NCBI GenBank assembly: GCA_028819475.1
Contig: JAPPLJ010000016.1
Span: 1-64,000, forward strand
Direction: 5' to 3'
DNA from: Rhodospirillaceae bacterium
Lineage (GTDB): Bacteria > Pseudomonadota > Alphaproteobacteria > Bin65
DNA: 64,000 bases
Shown here piece after piece: positions 52,277 to 60,289 of this stretch. Position 1 is the stretch's first letter; the number at the start of each line of letters is the position of its first letter. The position numbers and the translations under genes were made by a program. The notes under the pieces were generated by a model. That model worked only from the letters and a program-made list of their open reading frames with translations. It searched no databases and had not been told where the DNA came from.

Positions 52277-53722
52277 TCATTTCTCTGACTTCGCAGTTGC
52301 GGTTTTCGCCCGCTTTTCTTTTCCCGGCTTTGCCTTCGGCGGTTTCCCCGGCTTGGCACCCGCCGTTTTTGCCGGCTTGGGCCCGGCTTTCCTTGCCCGG
52401 GCGGGTGCCTCATCGTCTTCTTCGTCGGTCCGGACGGTCGTTCGGGTCACCAGCGGCTGCTCGTTTTTCTCCGCCGATGCCGCGACGCCGGTCGATGCGA
52501 CATGGCGATGGCTGAAGATGGAGAGATCGTCGAAGATCAGAGACCGCGGCCGGGCGCTGCTCAGATGGTGGCGTTCGCTGCCCGCTGCGTGAAGGCGGCC
52601 GCTGATCAGGAAACGGTCCGCCCCGGTATTCTCGAAACCGTGGCGGCGTTTCTCGCTGGCCGTGGTCAGGGAACGGCGCCCGCCCACCAGCTGGTCTCTT
52701 ACGGTCGCAGGCCGCCCGGAAGCGCCGGCCGATGCGACCGCAGCCGGCATGCGGCCGACACCCGGCACGAATCCGTCGACCATATTGATGTCGATCGCCG
52801 AAGCATCGCCGGGATTTACCGCCGAAAGCGTCGCGTCGCGGAAAATACTGCGCATCCGCTGCCAATAGCGCGTCACCGTCACCGAAGAGGACTGCTTGCG
52901 ATAGACGGCCAGCAGATCCGAAAACATCTTGGCGCTGCTTCCCGCCTGCATCACACGCTCCTTCGCCCTGGCCCTGGCGTTCGTCACCACGGCCTCGGCC
53001 TGGCCCCTGCTGCGGGCCAGAAGCTGTTCCGTTCTCCGTCTCGCGTCGCTGACCGACTGGATGCTCTCGGCGATTGCGTCGCTGACGTCCCGGAATGCCG
53101 CGACGGTTTCCTCGATGGGCCGCAAATCGACGATATTGAGCGCCAGCAGTTCGATGCCGATATCGTTGGCCTTCAGATAGGCCGTGGTGCTCTTGAACAG
53201 GTGCGCCTGGATGACGTCGCGGTTATTGGTAAAAATCAGGTCGATATAGTTCCTGCCCATAATGTCGATCAGGCGTTCGCGCACGATCAACGTCAGGACG
53301 GTTTCCGGATCGACCGTTGCGTAGAGGTATTTTCTCAGGTCTCCGATTTTGAACTGCAGCGCCACATCGGCTTCGAAGAGGTTCGCGTCGCCCGAGAGCA
53401 TCGAAAAGGAGACACTGCCCTTTTCGCCCTGCGTCGCAACATTGCTTCGGGTTATGCGCATGACCTTGCGGACATGGGCCCGTTCGACGAACGGCAGGGC
53501 GTAGTGCAGCCCCGGCGGAACTTTCGGGACCACCACCTTGCCGAAACGGGTGAGGACCGCTTCTTCTTCTTTCTTTACGACGTAGAATCCGCTCGCCAGG
53601 AACGCCAGCACCGCGACGGCCGACAGCGACGCGAGGATGATCCTCTTCCGCGCGCCCAGAAAATCGAAAACCGCGTAGATGGCGCGTGTGCTCGGCGCCA
53701 GATCTTCGGGAATTTCCGGCAT
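52277..53722 (-). CDS. HflK-like SPFH domain protein with Lys/Pro-rich tail
   Basis: The 481-residue protein has an N-terminal membrane helix (about 28-48) and an SPFH/prohibitin domain (about 55-260) opening with EEEAVLTRFGKVVVPKVPPGLHYALPF, as in HflK. A coiled-coil segment follows (ESIQSVSDARRRTEQLLARSRGQAEAVV). From about 290 the sequence is poorly conserved and low in complexity, and the last 50 residues are Lys-, Ala- and Pro-rich (repeats of AKPGK), reminiscent of nucleic acid- or peptidoglycan-binding tails. HflK/C proteins form large membrane rings that control FtsH. It is separated from the HflC-like gene by 12 bases. Confidence 0.82.
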   Translation of the reverse strand: MPEIPEDLAPSTRAIYAVFDFLGARKRIILASLSAVAVLAFLASGFYVVKKEEEAVLTRFGKVVVPKVPPGLHYALPFVERAHVRKVMRITRSNVATQGEKGSVSFSMLSGDANLFEADVALQFKIGDLRKYLYATVDPETVLTLIVRERLIDIMGRNYIDLIFTNNRDVIQAHLFKSTTAYLKANDIGIELLALNIVDLRPIEETVAAFRDVSDAIAESIQSVSDARRRTEQLLARSRGQAEAVVTNARARAKERVMQAGSSAKMFSDLLAVYRKQSSSVTVTRYWQRMRSIFRDATLSAVNPGDASAIDINMVDGFVPGVGRMPAAVASAGASGRPATVRDQLVGGRRSLTTASEKRRHGFENTGADRFLISGRLHAAGSERHHLSSARPRSLIFDDLSIFSHRHVASTGVAASAEKNEQPLVTRTTVRTDEEDDEAPARARKAGPKPAKTAGAKPGKPPKAKPGKEKRAKTATAKSEK

Positions 53723-53734
53723 GGCTTCGGCCCG

Positions 53735-54655
53735 CTATTCCTGCGCCTGGCCCGGCGGCTGGCCCGGCGACGGAACTGTCCTGCCGTCGAGATATTTGAA
53801 CAGCTCGTTGTCGGCGGGCAGGATCAGGGTTGTGTTCTTGTCGATGATCGAATCGTAGCTGTCGAGCGCCCGGATGAACTTGTAGAAGGCCGGATCCTTG
53901 CGGTAGGCCGCGGACAGCGTTTTCAGGGCATCGGCCTCGGCGCGGCCGAGGATGGCGGTCGCTTCGGCATGGGCCGCCGCCATGATCTTCTGATGTTCGT
54001 TGATCGCGAACGCCTCGATACCGATGGCCCGTTCCTCGCCTTCGCTGCGGTAGCGCGCGGCGATGCGGGCGCGTTCGGAAATCATCCGCTTGATGACGCT
54101 GGGGCGGTTTTCCGCCGGCAGGGTGTATTCGACCAGTCCGGCGCGCAGCACGTCGATGCCGTAATCCGATGCGGCGACGGATTTGATCTGATCGAGAATT
54201 TCCCCGGCGATCTTGGCCATGTCCTCATGCGCCAGGCCGAGGCTGACGAATGCGTCCCGCGACTTGTTGCTGACGACGATGCCGACGCTCGACCTGTACA
54301 GGTCGCTCAGCCGCTTCACGGCATTGGTTTCGGTCCGGATGGCCTCGACGAAGCGAACGGGATTGGAGACGCGCCACAACAGATAGCCGTCCACCAGGAC
54401 GTTCTTCTGATCTTCGGTGATGAACTCCTGCTTGAGGCCCGTCAACGGGCGCACGCGCCGGTCGATCTTGTAGACCATCGAAATCGGCGTCGGCAGCTTG
54501 AAGTGGAGGCCCGGACCTTTGACCGGCGGAACGATCCTGCCGAAATTGGTCAGGACGCCCTGCTCCGATTCGTCGATCACATAGTGTATGTCCCAGGCGA
54601 TGACGCCCGCGAACAGGACCGCGGCAGCGGCGGCGATGGTCTTGCGCCTGCTCAT
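53735..54655 (-). CDS. HflC-like SPFH domain protein
   Basis: The 306-residue protein has a short N-terminal membrane helix (TIAAAAAVLFAGVIAWDIHYV) and an SPFH domain beginning DESEQGVLTNFGRIVPPVKGPGLHFKLP, the HflC pattern. The stretch RMISERARIAARYRSEGEERAIGI and the HAEATAILGRAEADALKTLS helix are typical of HflC. In E. coli HflC pairs with HflK and FtsH; no ftsH is nearby. The start overlaps the end of the permease-SPFH fusion gene as ATGA, so translation is coupled. Three SPFH domains are thus encoded in a row. Confidence 0.87.
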   Translation of the reverse strand: MSRRKTIAAAAAVLFAGVIAWDIHYVIDESEQGVLTNFGRIVPPVKGPGLHFKLPTPISMVYKIDRRVRPLTGLKQEFITEDQKNVLVDGYLLWRVSNPVRFVEAIRTETNAVKRLSDLYRSSVGIVVSNKSRDAFVSLGLAHEDMAKIAGEILDQIKSVAASDYGIDVLRAGLVEYTLPAENRPSVIKRMISERARIAARYRSEGEERAIGIEAFAINEHQKIMAAAHAEATAILGRAEADALKTLSAAYRKDPAFYKFIRALDSYDSIIDKNTTLILPADNELFKYLDGRTVPSPGQPPGQAQE

Positions 54656-57009
54656 GGCCGGCCTCCGGTAGTCTGGGTCTTGTGTCCGGCCTTGCCTGCG
54701 TGCCCCGGACGCTTCAGGCGCCGGTGCCCCGCGCCGGCTGCGCCGTTCGAGGATTTCCACACGGCGACCTTTTTCAGCGTTTCTTCGCTGGGCACGATGA
54801 TCTTGCTCCGGCCGGCGAGCGACGTCTCCAGCTTTTCGCGCCACAACATGTAGTGGAGCACGTCGGGCGCTGTCCGGACGGCGCCGGCAACGTCGCGGAT
54901 CGCCTTGCTCTCCGCCGCCGATGTCACCGATCTCCGCGCGGCTTCGCCCTTCGCCTGCTGGACTTCGTAGACGGCGTTGCCGTGGGCCCGGGGAATCAGC
55001 GAGACGGTCAGGCGCTGGGCGTTGACGATGATGCGCTCTCGGTCGTCCTGGGAACTCGAGACCTCGCGGAACGCACTCATCGAATCGTTGACCGGGTTGA
55101 CCGACAGCAGACTGACCTTCACCAGTTCGATGGCGTCGAGCATGGCGCTGTCCCCGCCGGCCATCAGGTTCTTGAACACCCGCTCGATATGGGATTGCAA
55201 TTGCGCCCGCTCGACGTTGAGCAGCGTGTCGAGCGTCCGCCCGGCCACGAACTTGCGCAATTCCTTGCGAACATTGTCGCCGATCACCTGCTCCGGATTC
55301 GCGACCCGATAGTAGTAGGTGTAGGGGTCCTTGACCCGATACTGCACGTTCAGCGACATCGACATGAGGTTGACGTCGCCGGTGAGATATTCGTTCGCCG
55401 TGCCGCTGGTGACGGACTTCACCACCCGCACCGGCCAGCGGTCCGCCTGCGCAAAGGGCCAGGGCGCGAGATAGTGGAGGCCGGGCGGCAGGTCGCGCCA
55501 CACGACCGCGCCGAACAGCCGCCCGTAGCCGACCTCGCCGTGCCGCACGACCATGAGGCCGCTCGCCAGGAAGGCGACGGCCAGCGCGGCCAGGATGCCG
55601 GCGCCGGCCGGCGTGCGCGGGCGGAACAGGCCCCTGACGGGCTCGTTGCCCGTGAGCCGGGCCCACCAGCCCGCCAGCGGCGTCGTGACCGGGCGCAGGT
55701 TGGAAAACAGGTCCTGATAGCCGGTCTTGAACGCGCCGGCCCGGAAGCGCCAGAGCATGAGGGCGAAGAGGCCGAGCGCGCCGGCCCATTGCAGGGTCAG
55801 GAGCGCCGGCGAATCGGACGCGTCGAGATTCACCGCAAGCGACAGGCCGAAGGCGATCATCAGGAGGTCGACGGCGATACCCAACGCCAGCGTTACGGCG
55901 ATCACGGAACCGACATAGACCGAGGCGAAACGCGCGCCGAACTGGCTCGCGACGATGGCGATGGTGCCGGTATTGGTCGCCGGGCCGGTCATCAGGAAGA
56001 TGAGCGCAGCGCCCGGGCTGAATCCCTTGGCCACCAGGGCTGCGGCGATCGGGGTGCTGGCCGAGGCGCAGATGTACAGCGGGATCCCGACGAGGACCAT
56101 GACCGGATAGGAGAGCCAGCGGGCGTATTCGTAGGCCATGAGGTCGCTGGGAATGGCGAGGTAGATGACGCCGCCCAGCAGCACGCCGACGAGCAGGGCG
56201 AAGAGAATGTCGTCCGCGACCTCGATGAAGCCGTAGCGCAGAATGTGTCTGCAGACGGTGCTGAAGGAGAGGCCGCTGAGATCGCGCCCGCCGACCGTCG
56301 GCGGCTCGGTGCGCACTTCGGGAAGCGACAGGAACTCCCGGTAGAATTCGGGCTTGATCCAGGTCATGGACCGGGCGCGCCCGACGCCCTGGTTCAACCG
56401 CGCCAGCCAGGTCACGAAGAAGGCCTTGAAGGCGGCCGGGCTGATGTAGCAGTCGTCGTCGCCCGGGATCAGCGTCTTGTGGCTGTGATCGTGCCCGTCA
56501 TGGTCGTGGGAATGATCGTGGTCGTGGCCGAGGTGGTCGTGATCGTGATGGTCGTGATCGTGGCTGTCGCCGGCCGCCGGCTCGTCGGCGTCGGCGCCGC
56601 GGATCATCCCGATGCAGAAGATGCCCGCTACGACGCCGGTAATGAAGCTGATGAACGGCCGGACCACCGCAGCCACGGGGCCGAAGAACGCGTTGGTGAC
56701 GAGGATCGAATCCGCGCCCGTCTCCGGCGCGGTGATCAGGAACGACATGCAGGACGAACGCGAGGCCCCCTTGCGCCGCATTTCGGCGACGACCGGGACC
56801 ACGGAACAGCTGCAGAGCGGCATCGGCACGCCGATGGCGGCGCTGGACGCGACGGATTTCAGGCTGTCATGGCGCAGCCATTTCAGGACCGCGTCCCGCG
56901 AAATGAAGACGTGAATCAGCCCTGCCAGGAACAGGCCGAGCAGAAGCATCGGCCCGAGCAGCAGAAAAGAAGACCAGAGAAAATCAAGAAAAAGGATTAA
57001 GTTTTCCAC
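54652..57009 (-). CDS. Metal permease (SO_0444/ArsP-like) fused to an HflK-like SPFH domain
   Basis: The 785-residue product starts at GTG 57009, or GTG 57012, with AGGAAAG just upstream. Residues 1-395 form a permease of the SO_0444-type Cu/Zn efflux family, with the signature MPLCSCSVVPVV at 63-74, EMRRKGASRSSCMSFLITAPETGADSI, and GPATNTGTI. A cytoplasmic or periplasmic loop at about 149-177 has 14 histidines in 29 residues (HDHDHHDHD type), a zinc or copper chelator. After a linker and a new membrane helix (470-488) comes an SPFH domain (about 490-735) beginning VRHGEVGYGRLFGAVVW, then a basic tail. It is the first gene of a five-gene operon. I know of no described protein with this fusion. 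Confidence 0.87.
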   Translation of the reverse strand: MENLILFLDFLWSSFLLLGPMLLLGLFLAGLIHVFISRDAVLKWLRHDSLKSVASSAAIGVPMPLCSCSVVPVVAEMRRKGASRSSCMSFLITAPETGADSILVTNAFFGPVAAVVRPFISFITGVVAGIFCIGMIRGADADEPAAGDSHDHDHHDHDHLGHDHDHSHDHDGHDHSHKTLIPGDDDCYISPAAFKAFFVTWLARLNQGVGRARSMTWIKPEFYREFLSLPEVRTEPPTVGGRDLSGLSFSTVCRHILRYGFIEVADDILFALLVGVLLGGVIYLAIPSDLMAYEYARWLSYPVMVLVGIPLYICASASTPIAAALVAKGFSPGAALIFLMTGPATNTGTIAIVASQFGARFASVYVGSVIAVTLALGIAVDLLMIAFGLSLAVNLDASDSPALLTLQWAGALGLFALMLWRFRAGAFKTGYQDLFSNLRPVTTPLAGWWARLTGNEPVRGLFRPRTPAGAGILAALAVAFLASGLMVVRHGEVGYGRLFGAVVWRDLPPGLHYLAPWPFAQADRWPVRVVKSVTSGTANEYLTGDVNLMSMSLNVQYRVKDPYTYYYRVANPEQVIGDNVRKELRKFVAGRTLDTLLNVERAQLQSHIERVFKNLMAGGDSAMLDAIELVKVSLLSVNPVNDSMSAFREVSSSQDDRERIIVNAQRLTVSLIPRAHGNAVYEVQQAKGEAARRSVTSAAESKAIRDVAGAVRTAPDVLHYMLWREKLETSLAGRSKIIVPSEETLKKVAVWKSSNGAAGAGHRRLKRPGHAGKAGHKTQTTGGRP

Positions 57010-57797
57010 CACGCTTTCCTGCGCAGTTTGCGCCCGAAAAAATGCACTATGTCGCGACAACGGGAGCGATGTCAACAATTGCCGCGCGAGGACAATTTCC
57101 GTTCTCGAAAACCGAAAAAAATTCCATTAGTTGCAGACAATAGATCGCCGGGTTGCAGAAAGTTTTTGCACTTCAGAACAGAAATTGCGTTATAATATAA
57201 AATATTAATTCTGAAAATAGGATAGTGAAGGACATTTGCGGCAGTCGGCGCGCTTGTCCGAACCGGCAGGCCGGGAGGCCCGTTCGACCGTTTCCCGCGG
57301 CCAATCTTCCGACCGCACCGCGGCTATCCGCAATCCGCCGGCGAAGGCTGCTTCCGCGCACTGCGTTCGGCATTTCTGCGCCGCCCGGCGTTTCCCGGTT
57401 GCCGACACCGATACGGCATCCTGCATTCCGCCCGGCCGCGTCCGCATGAGACCCGGCGAAGCCGCAGAGTTCCGATCTGCGTGTTTCGATCTGCATGATG
57501 CGCGCGGAAGATTCAGGGCTGCATGCAGACAAAAGTTATGTTATCTTGTAATGAAACAATTTTCGTGTTCGGCATTTTTCATTATCGGGAAACAATGATA
57601 TTGGCTTGCACAGGGAGCCACCCCTCGAATCCGGAATATTCCGGTGTACGGGCGCCGACTAGGTCCGCCTTACGGCGGGAATGGTGGAGCATTCGGCCCC
57701 GGTCCTGCCGGTCGGAGTGACTTGCGAACCGGCAGAAGTTCTGATCGAAACCGGCCGGGACCGATGCGAGTCGTCCGGCCGAACGGCACGGGCAGCC
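57010..57797. other. Divergent control region between the SPFH/metal operon and znuA-like gene
   Basis: A 788-base gap without a convincing gene. 57010-57230 is strongly AT-rich and holds the likely promoters. A palindrome centred at 57195 is annotated separately. From 57240 to 57520 the sequence is GC-rich; open frames there have no protein-like composition. A second A/T-rich patch at 57530-57610 (GTTATGTTATCTTGTAATG) may hold the znuA promoter. TTGCAC (57166-57171) and TATAAT (57191-57196) could form a plus-strand promoter but with a long 19-base spacer. Confidence 0.5.
57189..57200. promoter_or_regulatory. Zur-like palindrome
   Basis: GTTATAATATAA contains the 11-base palindrome TTATA-A-TATAA, which fits the GTTATA-N-TATAAC core described for Zur sites in proteobacteria. 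The outer bases do not match well. It lies between two divergent units with metal-related genes, but could equally be just a -10 element. Confidence 0.35.
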
Positions 57798-58736
57798 ATG
57801 AAATATCTACTCCTTCTCGCCGCCTTTTTTTCTCTGGCGACCCTGCATGCGCCGCAGGCGCGCGCCGTCGAAGTCGTCGTCAGCATCAAGCCGGTCCATT
57901 CCCTCGTCGCCGCTGTGATGGGCAAGACCGGCAAGCCGCGCCTGCTGCTGGGCGGCGACGTGTCCCCGCACACATACCCGTTGCGCCCGTCCGAGGCCCG
58001 GGCGCTGACCGGGGCCGGTCTCGTCGTCTGGATCGGCAGGAATTTCGAGAAATTCCTCGATCGCCCGATCGCCGGTCTCGGCTCCGGCGCGAGAGTCCAG
58101 ACCTTGCGCGACGCGGCGGGGATGCGGTTGCTGCCGGCCCGCGGCGGCGGCATATGGGAGGCCGGCCGGAGCCGGGTTCATGTCGACGAGACCGAGGAAC
58201 CCGGCCACGATCACAGCGGGTTCGACATGCATATCTGGCTCGATCCCGCCAACGCCCGCCGCATCGTCGAGGTCGTCGCCGAATCGCTCGTCCGCATCGA
58301 TCCCGGCCGCACCGACACCTATCGAAAGAATGCCGCGGCCACGCGAAAGCGGATCGCCGCGCTCGAGGAATCGTTGCGAGCGCGGCTGGAGCCGGTCCGG
58401 CGGCGTGCGTTCATCGTATTCCACGATGCCTTCCAGTATTTCGAGTTCGCGTTCGGCCTCAACAGCAAGGGCGCCATCGCCGTCGATCCGGCACAACCGC
58501 CCGGCGCCAGACGGCTGGCGGAGCTGCGCGCCGCCCTTGCCGATTACAATATCGGTTGCGTGTTTTCCGAACCGCAGTTCGAGCCGGACCTCGTTCGGAC
58601 CGTCATCGAGGGGACGCGAATCAGGACAGGAACGCTCGATCCGCTGGGCTTCGGCGTCGAGCCGGGCCCGGACGCCTGGTTCGCGATCATGCGCCGCCTG
58701 GGCGACGCCATCGCGGAATGTCTCGGCAGGCCCTGA
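57798..58736 (+). CDS. ZnuA-like zinc ABC transporter binding protein
   Basis: The 312-residue protein has a signal peptide (MKYLLLLAAFFSLATLHAPQ, cut near ARA-VE) and the cluster A-I metal-binding fold. Expected metal ligands are His58 in SPHTYPLRPSEA, His145 in FDMHIWLDP and His209 in FHDAFQYFE. The flexible loop is short (HDH at 137-139), unlike the long His-rich loop of E. coli ZnuA. The C-terminal EPQFEP segment and a hydrophobic helix complete it. ATG 57798 begins the signal peptide. No znuB or znuC is beside it, so the partner permease must be elsewhere. Confidence 0.88.
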   Translation: MKYLLLLAAFFSLATLHAPQARAVEVVVSIKPVHSLVAAVMGKTGKPRLLLGGDVSPHTYPLRPSEARALTGAGLVVWIGRNFEKFLDRPIAGLGSGARVQTLRDAAGMRLLPARGGGIWEAGRSRVHVDETEEPGHDHSGFDMHIWLDPANARRIVEVVAESLVRIDPGRTDTYRKNAAATRKRIAALEESLRARLEPVRRRAFIVFHDAFQYFEFAFGLNSKGAIAVDPAQPPGARRLAELRAALADYNIGCVFSEPQFEPDLVRTVIEGTRIRTGTLDPLGFGVEPGPDAWFAIMRRLGDAIAECLGRP

Positions 58737-58844
58737 TTTCTCCGGTGCCGTCCTTCGTTCCGCAGGCCGGGCGGCGTCTACTGATTTTTCCGCGGCGCTC
58801 CTCTAGATTGGGGAGGCCCGATCCCGAACGGAGAGAAATCCCGG

Positions 58845-59984
58845 ATGGCTCCCGAGACCCGGAGATCCGGCTGGTACCGGATCCTTTCCTGGCTCGTCCT
58901 TGCGGCGGCACTCTACGCTTTGCTCGTGGCAGTCGGCGTCGTCGGCAAGGGCTTCCGCCTGGCGTTCGGCGGTGCGGAGGGGGTTGGGGCGCTGTTCGAA
59001 TTCGCGACGAACCCGTTCATCGGGCTGGTTCTCGGCATCCTTGCAACCGCCCTGATCCAGTCGTCCAGCACCGTCACGTCGATCATCGTCGGCCTCGTGG
59101 CGGGCGGCATGCCGATCGCCATGGCGATCCCCATGGTGATGGGCGCCAATGTCGGAACGACGGTGACCAACACGCTTGTCAGCTTCGGCCATATCAAGCG
59201 GCCGGCGGAGTTCAGAAAGGCGTTTGCCGCCGCCACCATTCACGACTTCTTCAATCTGCTCAGCATCGCGATTTTCCTGCCGCTGGAGCTCGCCTTCGGC
59301 CTGCTCGAAAAACTGAGCGGCGCGGTGAGCCATGTCGTCGAAAGCATCGGGACGGTCGACGCCGGCGGGAAGGGCGTCTTCAAGACCGTCATCGGCGCCG
59401 GGACGGAATTCATCGAGTCGCTGACGGCGCCGCTGCCCGACGTCTGGGCCGGTTCGGTCCTGATCGTCGGCGGAATCGCGCTGATCCTGCTGTCGATCCT
59501 GTATCTCGGCAATGCCCTGAAGACCGTATTCGTGGGCAGAGCCAGGAGAATCCTGCAGGCGGCGGTCGCCAGGGGGCCGGTGACCGGGATCTGCTCCGGC
59601 ACCCTGGTCACGGTGCTCGTGCAATCGTCGTCGACCACCACGAGCATCATCGTGCCGCTGGCGGGAAGCGGCGTGATCGGGCTGCGCCACGCCTACCCGT
59701 TCACGCTTGGCGCCAACATCGGCACGACCGTGACCGCGCTGCTCGCCGCGACGGCGATCGTCGGCCCGACCCATGCCGTCGCGCACCAGATCGCAATTGC
59801 GCATTTTCTCTACAATCTGATGGGCGTCGCCGTGATCTACAGCATCCCCTGGCTGCGCGAGATCCCGATTGCGGGCGCGGAGTGGATCGCACGGCTCGGC
59901 AGCGAACGGAAATGGGCGGCCATGGCGTACATCCTCTCGGTATTTTTCGGCATTCCGGGCGCCCTCGTGTATGTGACGGCATAG
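58845..59984 (+). CDS. Na/Pi cotransporter family protein
   Basis: The 379-residue membrane protein has the inverted-repeat fold of SLC34-type sodium/phosphate cotransporters. The QSSS motif appears twice (ALIQSSSTVTSIIVG about 70 and VLVQSSSTTTSIIV about 265), each followed by GANVGTTVTN or GANIGTTVTA. Both are the family's core substrate-binding signatures. There is no PhoU-like C-terminal domain, as seen in many bacterial members. The start at 58845 has GAGAGAAATCCCGG upstream. It lies 108 bases after the ZnuA-like gene, possibly in one transcript; a role in phosphate export or import is open. Confidence 0.9.
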   Translation: MAPETRRSGWYRILSWLVLAAALYALLVAVGVVGKGFRLAFGGAEGVGALFEFATNPFIGLVLGILATALIQSSSTVTSIIVGLVAGGMPIAMAIPMVMGANVGTTVTNTLVSFGHIKRPAEFRKAFAAATIHDFFNLLSIAIFLPLELAFGLLEKLSGAVSHVVESIGTVDAGGKGVFKTVIGAGTEFIESLTAPLPDVWAGSVLIVGGIALILLSILYLGNALKTVFVGRARRILQAAVARGPVTGICSGTLVTVLVQSSSTTTSIIVPLAGSGVIGLRHAYPFTLGANIGTTVTALLAATAIVGPTHAVAHQIAIAHFLYNLMGVAVIYSIPWLREIPIAGAEWIARLGSERKWAAMAYILSVFFGIPGALVYVTA

Positions 59985-60154
59985 GATTGCCGGCAGAGGG
60001 CCGCGCGTCCGGACGCGGATGAAGGGCCCCGATCGTGCGCATCGCGCTCACCGGCGGCGCCAAATGGGCCGAGATGAACGCCATGCTGCACGGCGACCTC
60101 CGGACGAACCTCGAATTGACCGGGACTGGGCGCGAGACATCGGATTGACAGCGG

Positions 60155-60289
60155 TCGACATTACCAGCCGCTCTGCTTGCCACGGCCCAACGTGTCGATA
60201 TATTCTCTCTATATCGACACGTTGGAGCGAAGTGTCGATGCGATCGACATGTCCGGATCATGTGTCGACGGGAGCAGGATATATCGACA
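60155..60289. promoter_or_regulatory. Array of TGTCGA motifs and hairpin upstream of the Fic gene
   Basis: Seven TGTCGA hexamers occur in 135 bases, at 60155, 60193, 60214, 60233, 60244, 60263 and 60284 in both orientations. Two pair as a perfect 16-base inverted repeat (60187-60202 and 60210-60225, CCAACGTGTCGATATA, loop of 7), and two others form TGTCGAT-GCG-ATCGACA (60233-60249). The last overlaps the ATG. It occupies the 304-base gap between the Na/Pi gene and the Fic gene. A dedicated repressor, or the RNA hairpin, probably controls Fic expression. Confidence 0.65.

Noticed and set aside
56470-56590. Apparent tandem repeat (GTCGTG/GTGATC rich) as a CRISPR-like or satellite array
   Set aside because: It is the coding sequence of the histidine-aspartate loop of the permease fusion; repeat pattern follows from His/Asp codons.
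57225-57598. Open frames on both strands in the znuA upstream region
   Set aside because: Composition is unlike a protein (random mix of Arg, Ala, Pro), with no start signal, and the frames run through likely promoter sequence.
60035-60148. Short GTG-started frame (VRIALTGGAKWAE...) between the Na/Pi gene and the Fic gene
   Set aside because: Only 37 codons with no clear family and no strong ribosome-binding site; possibly a gene remnant, not supportable as a gene.
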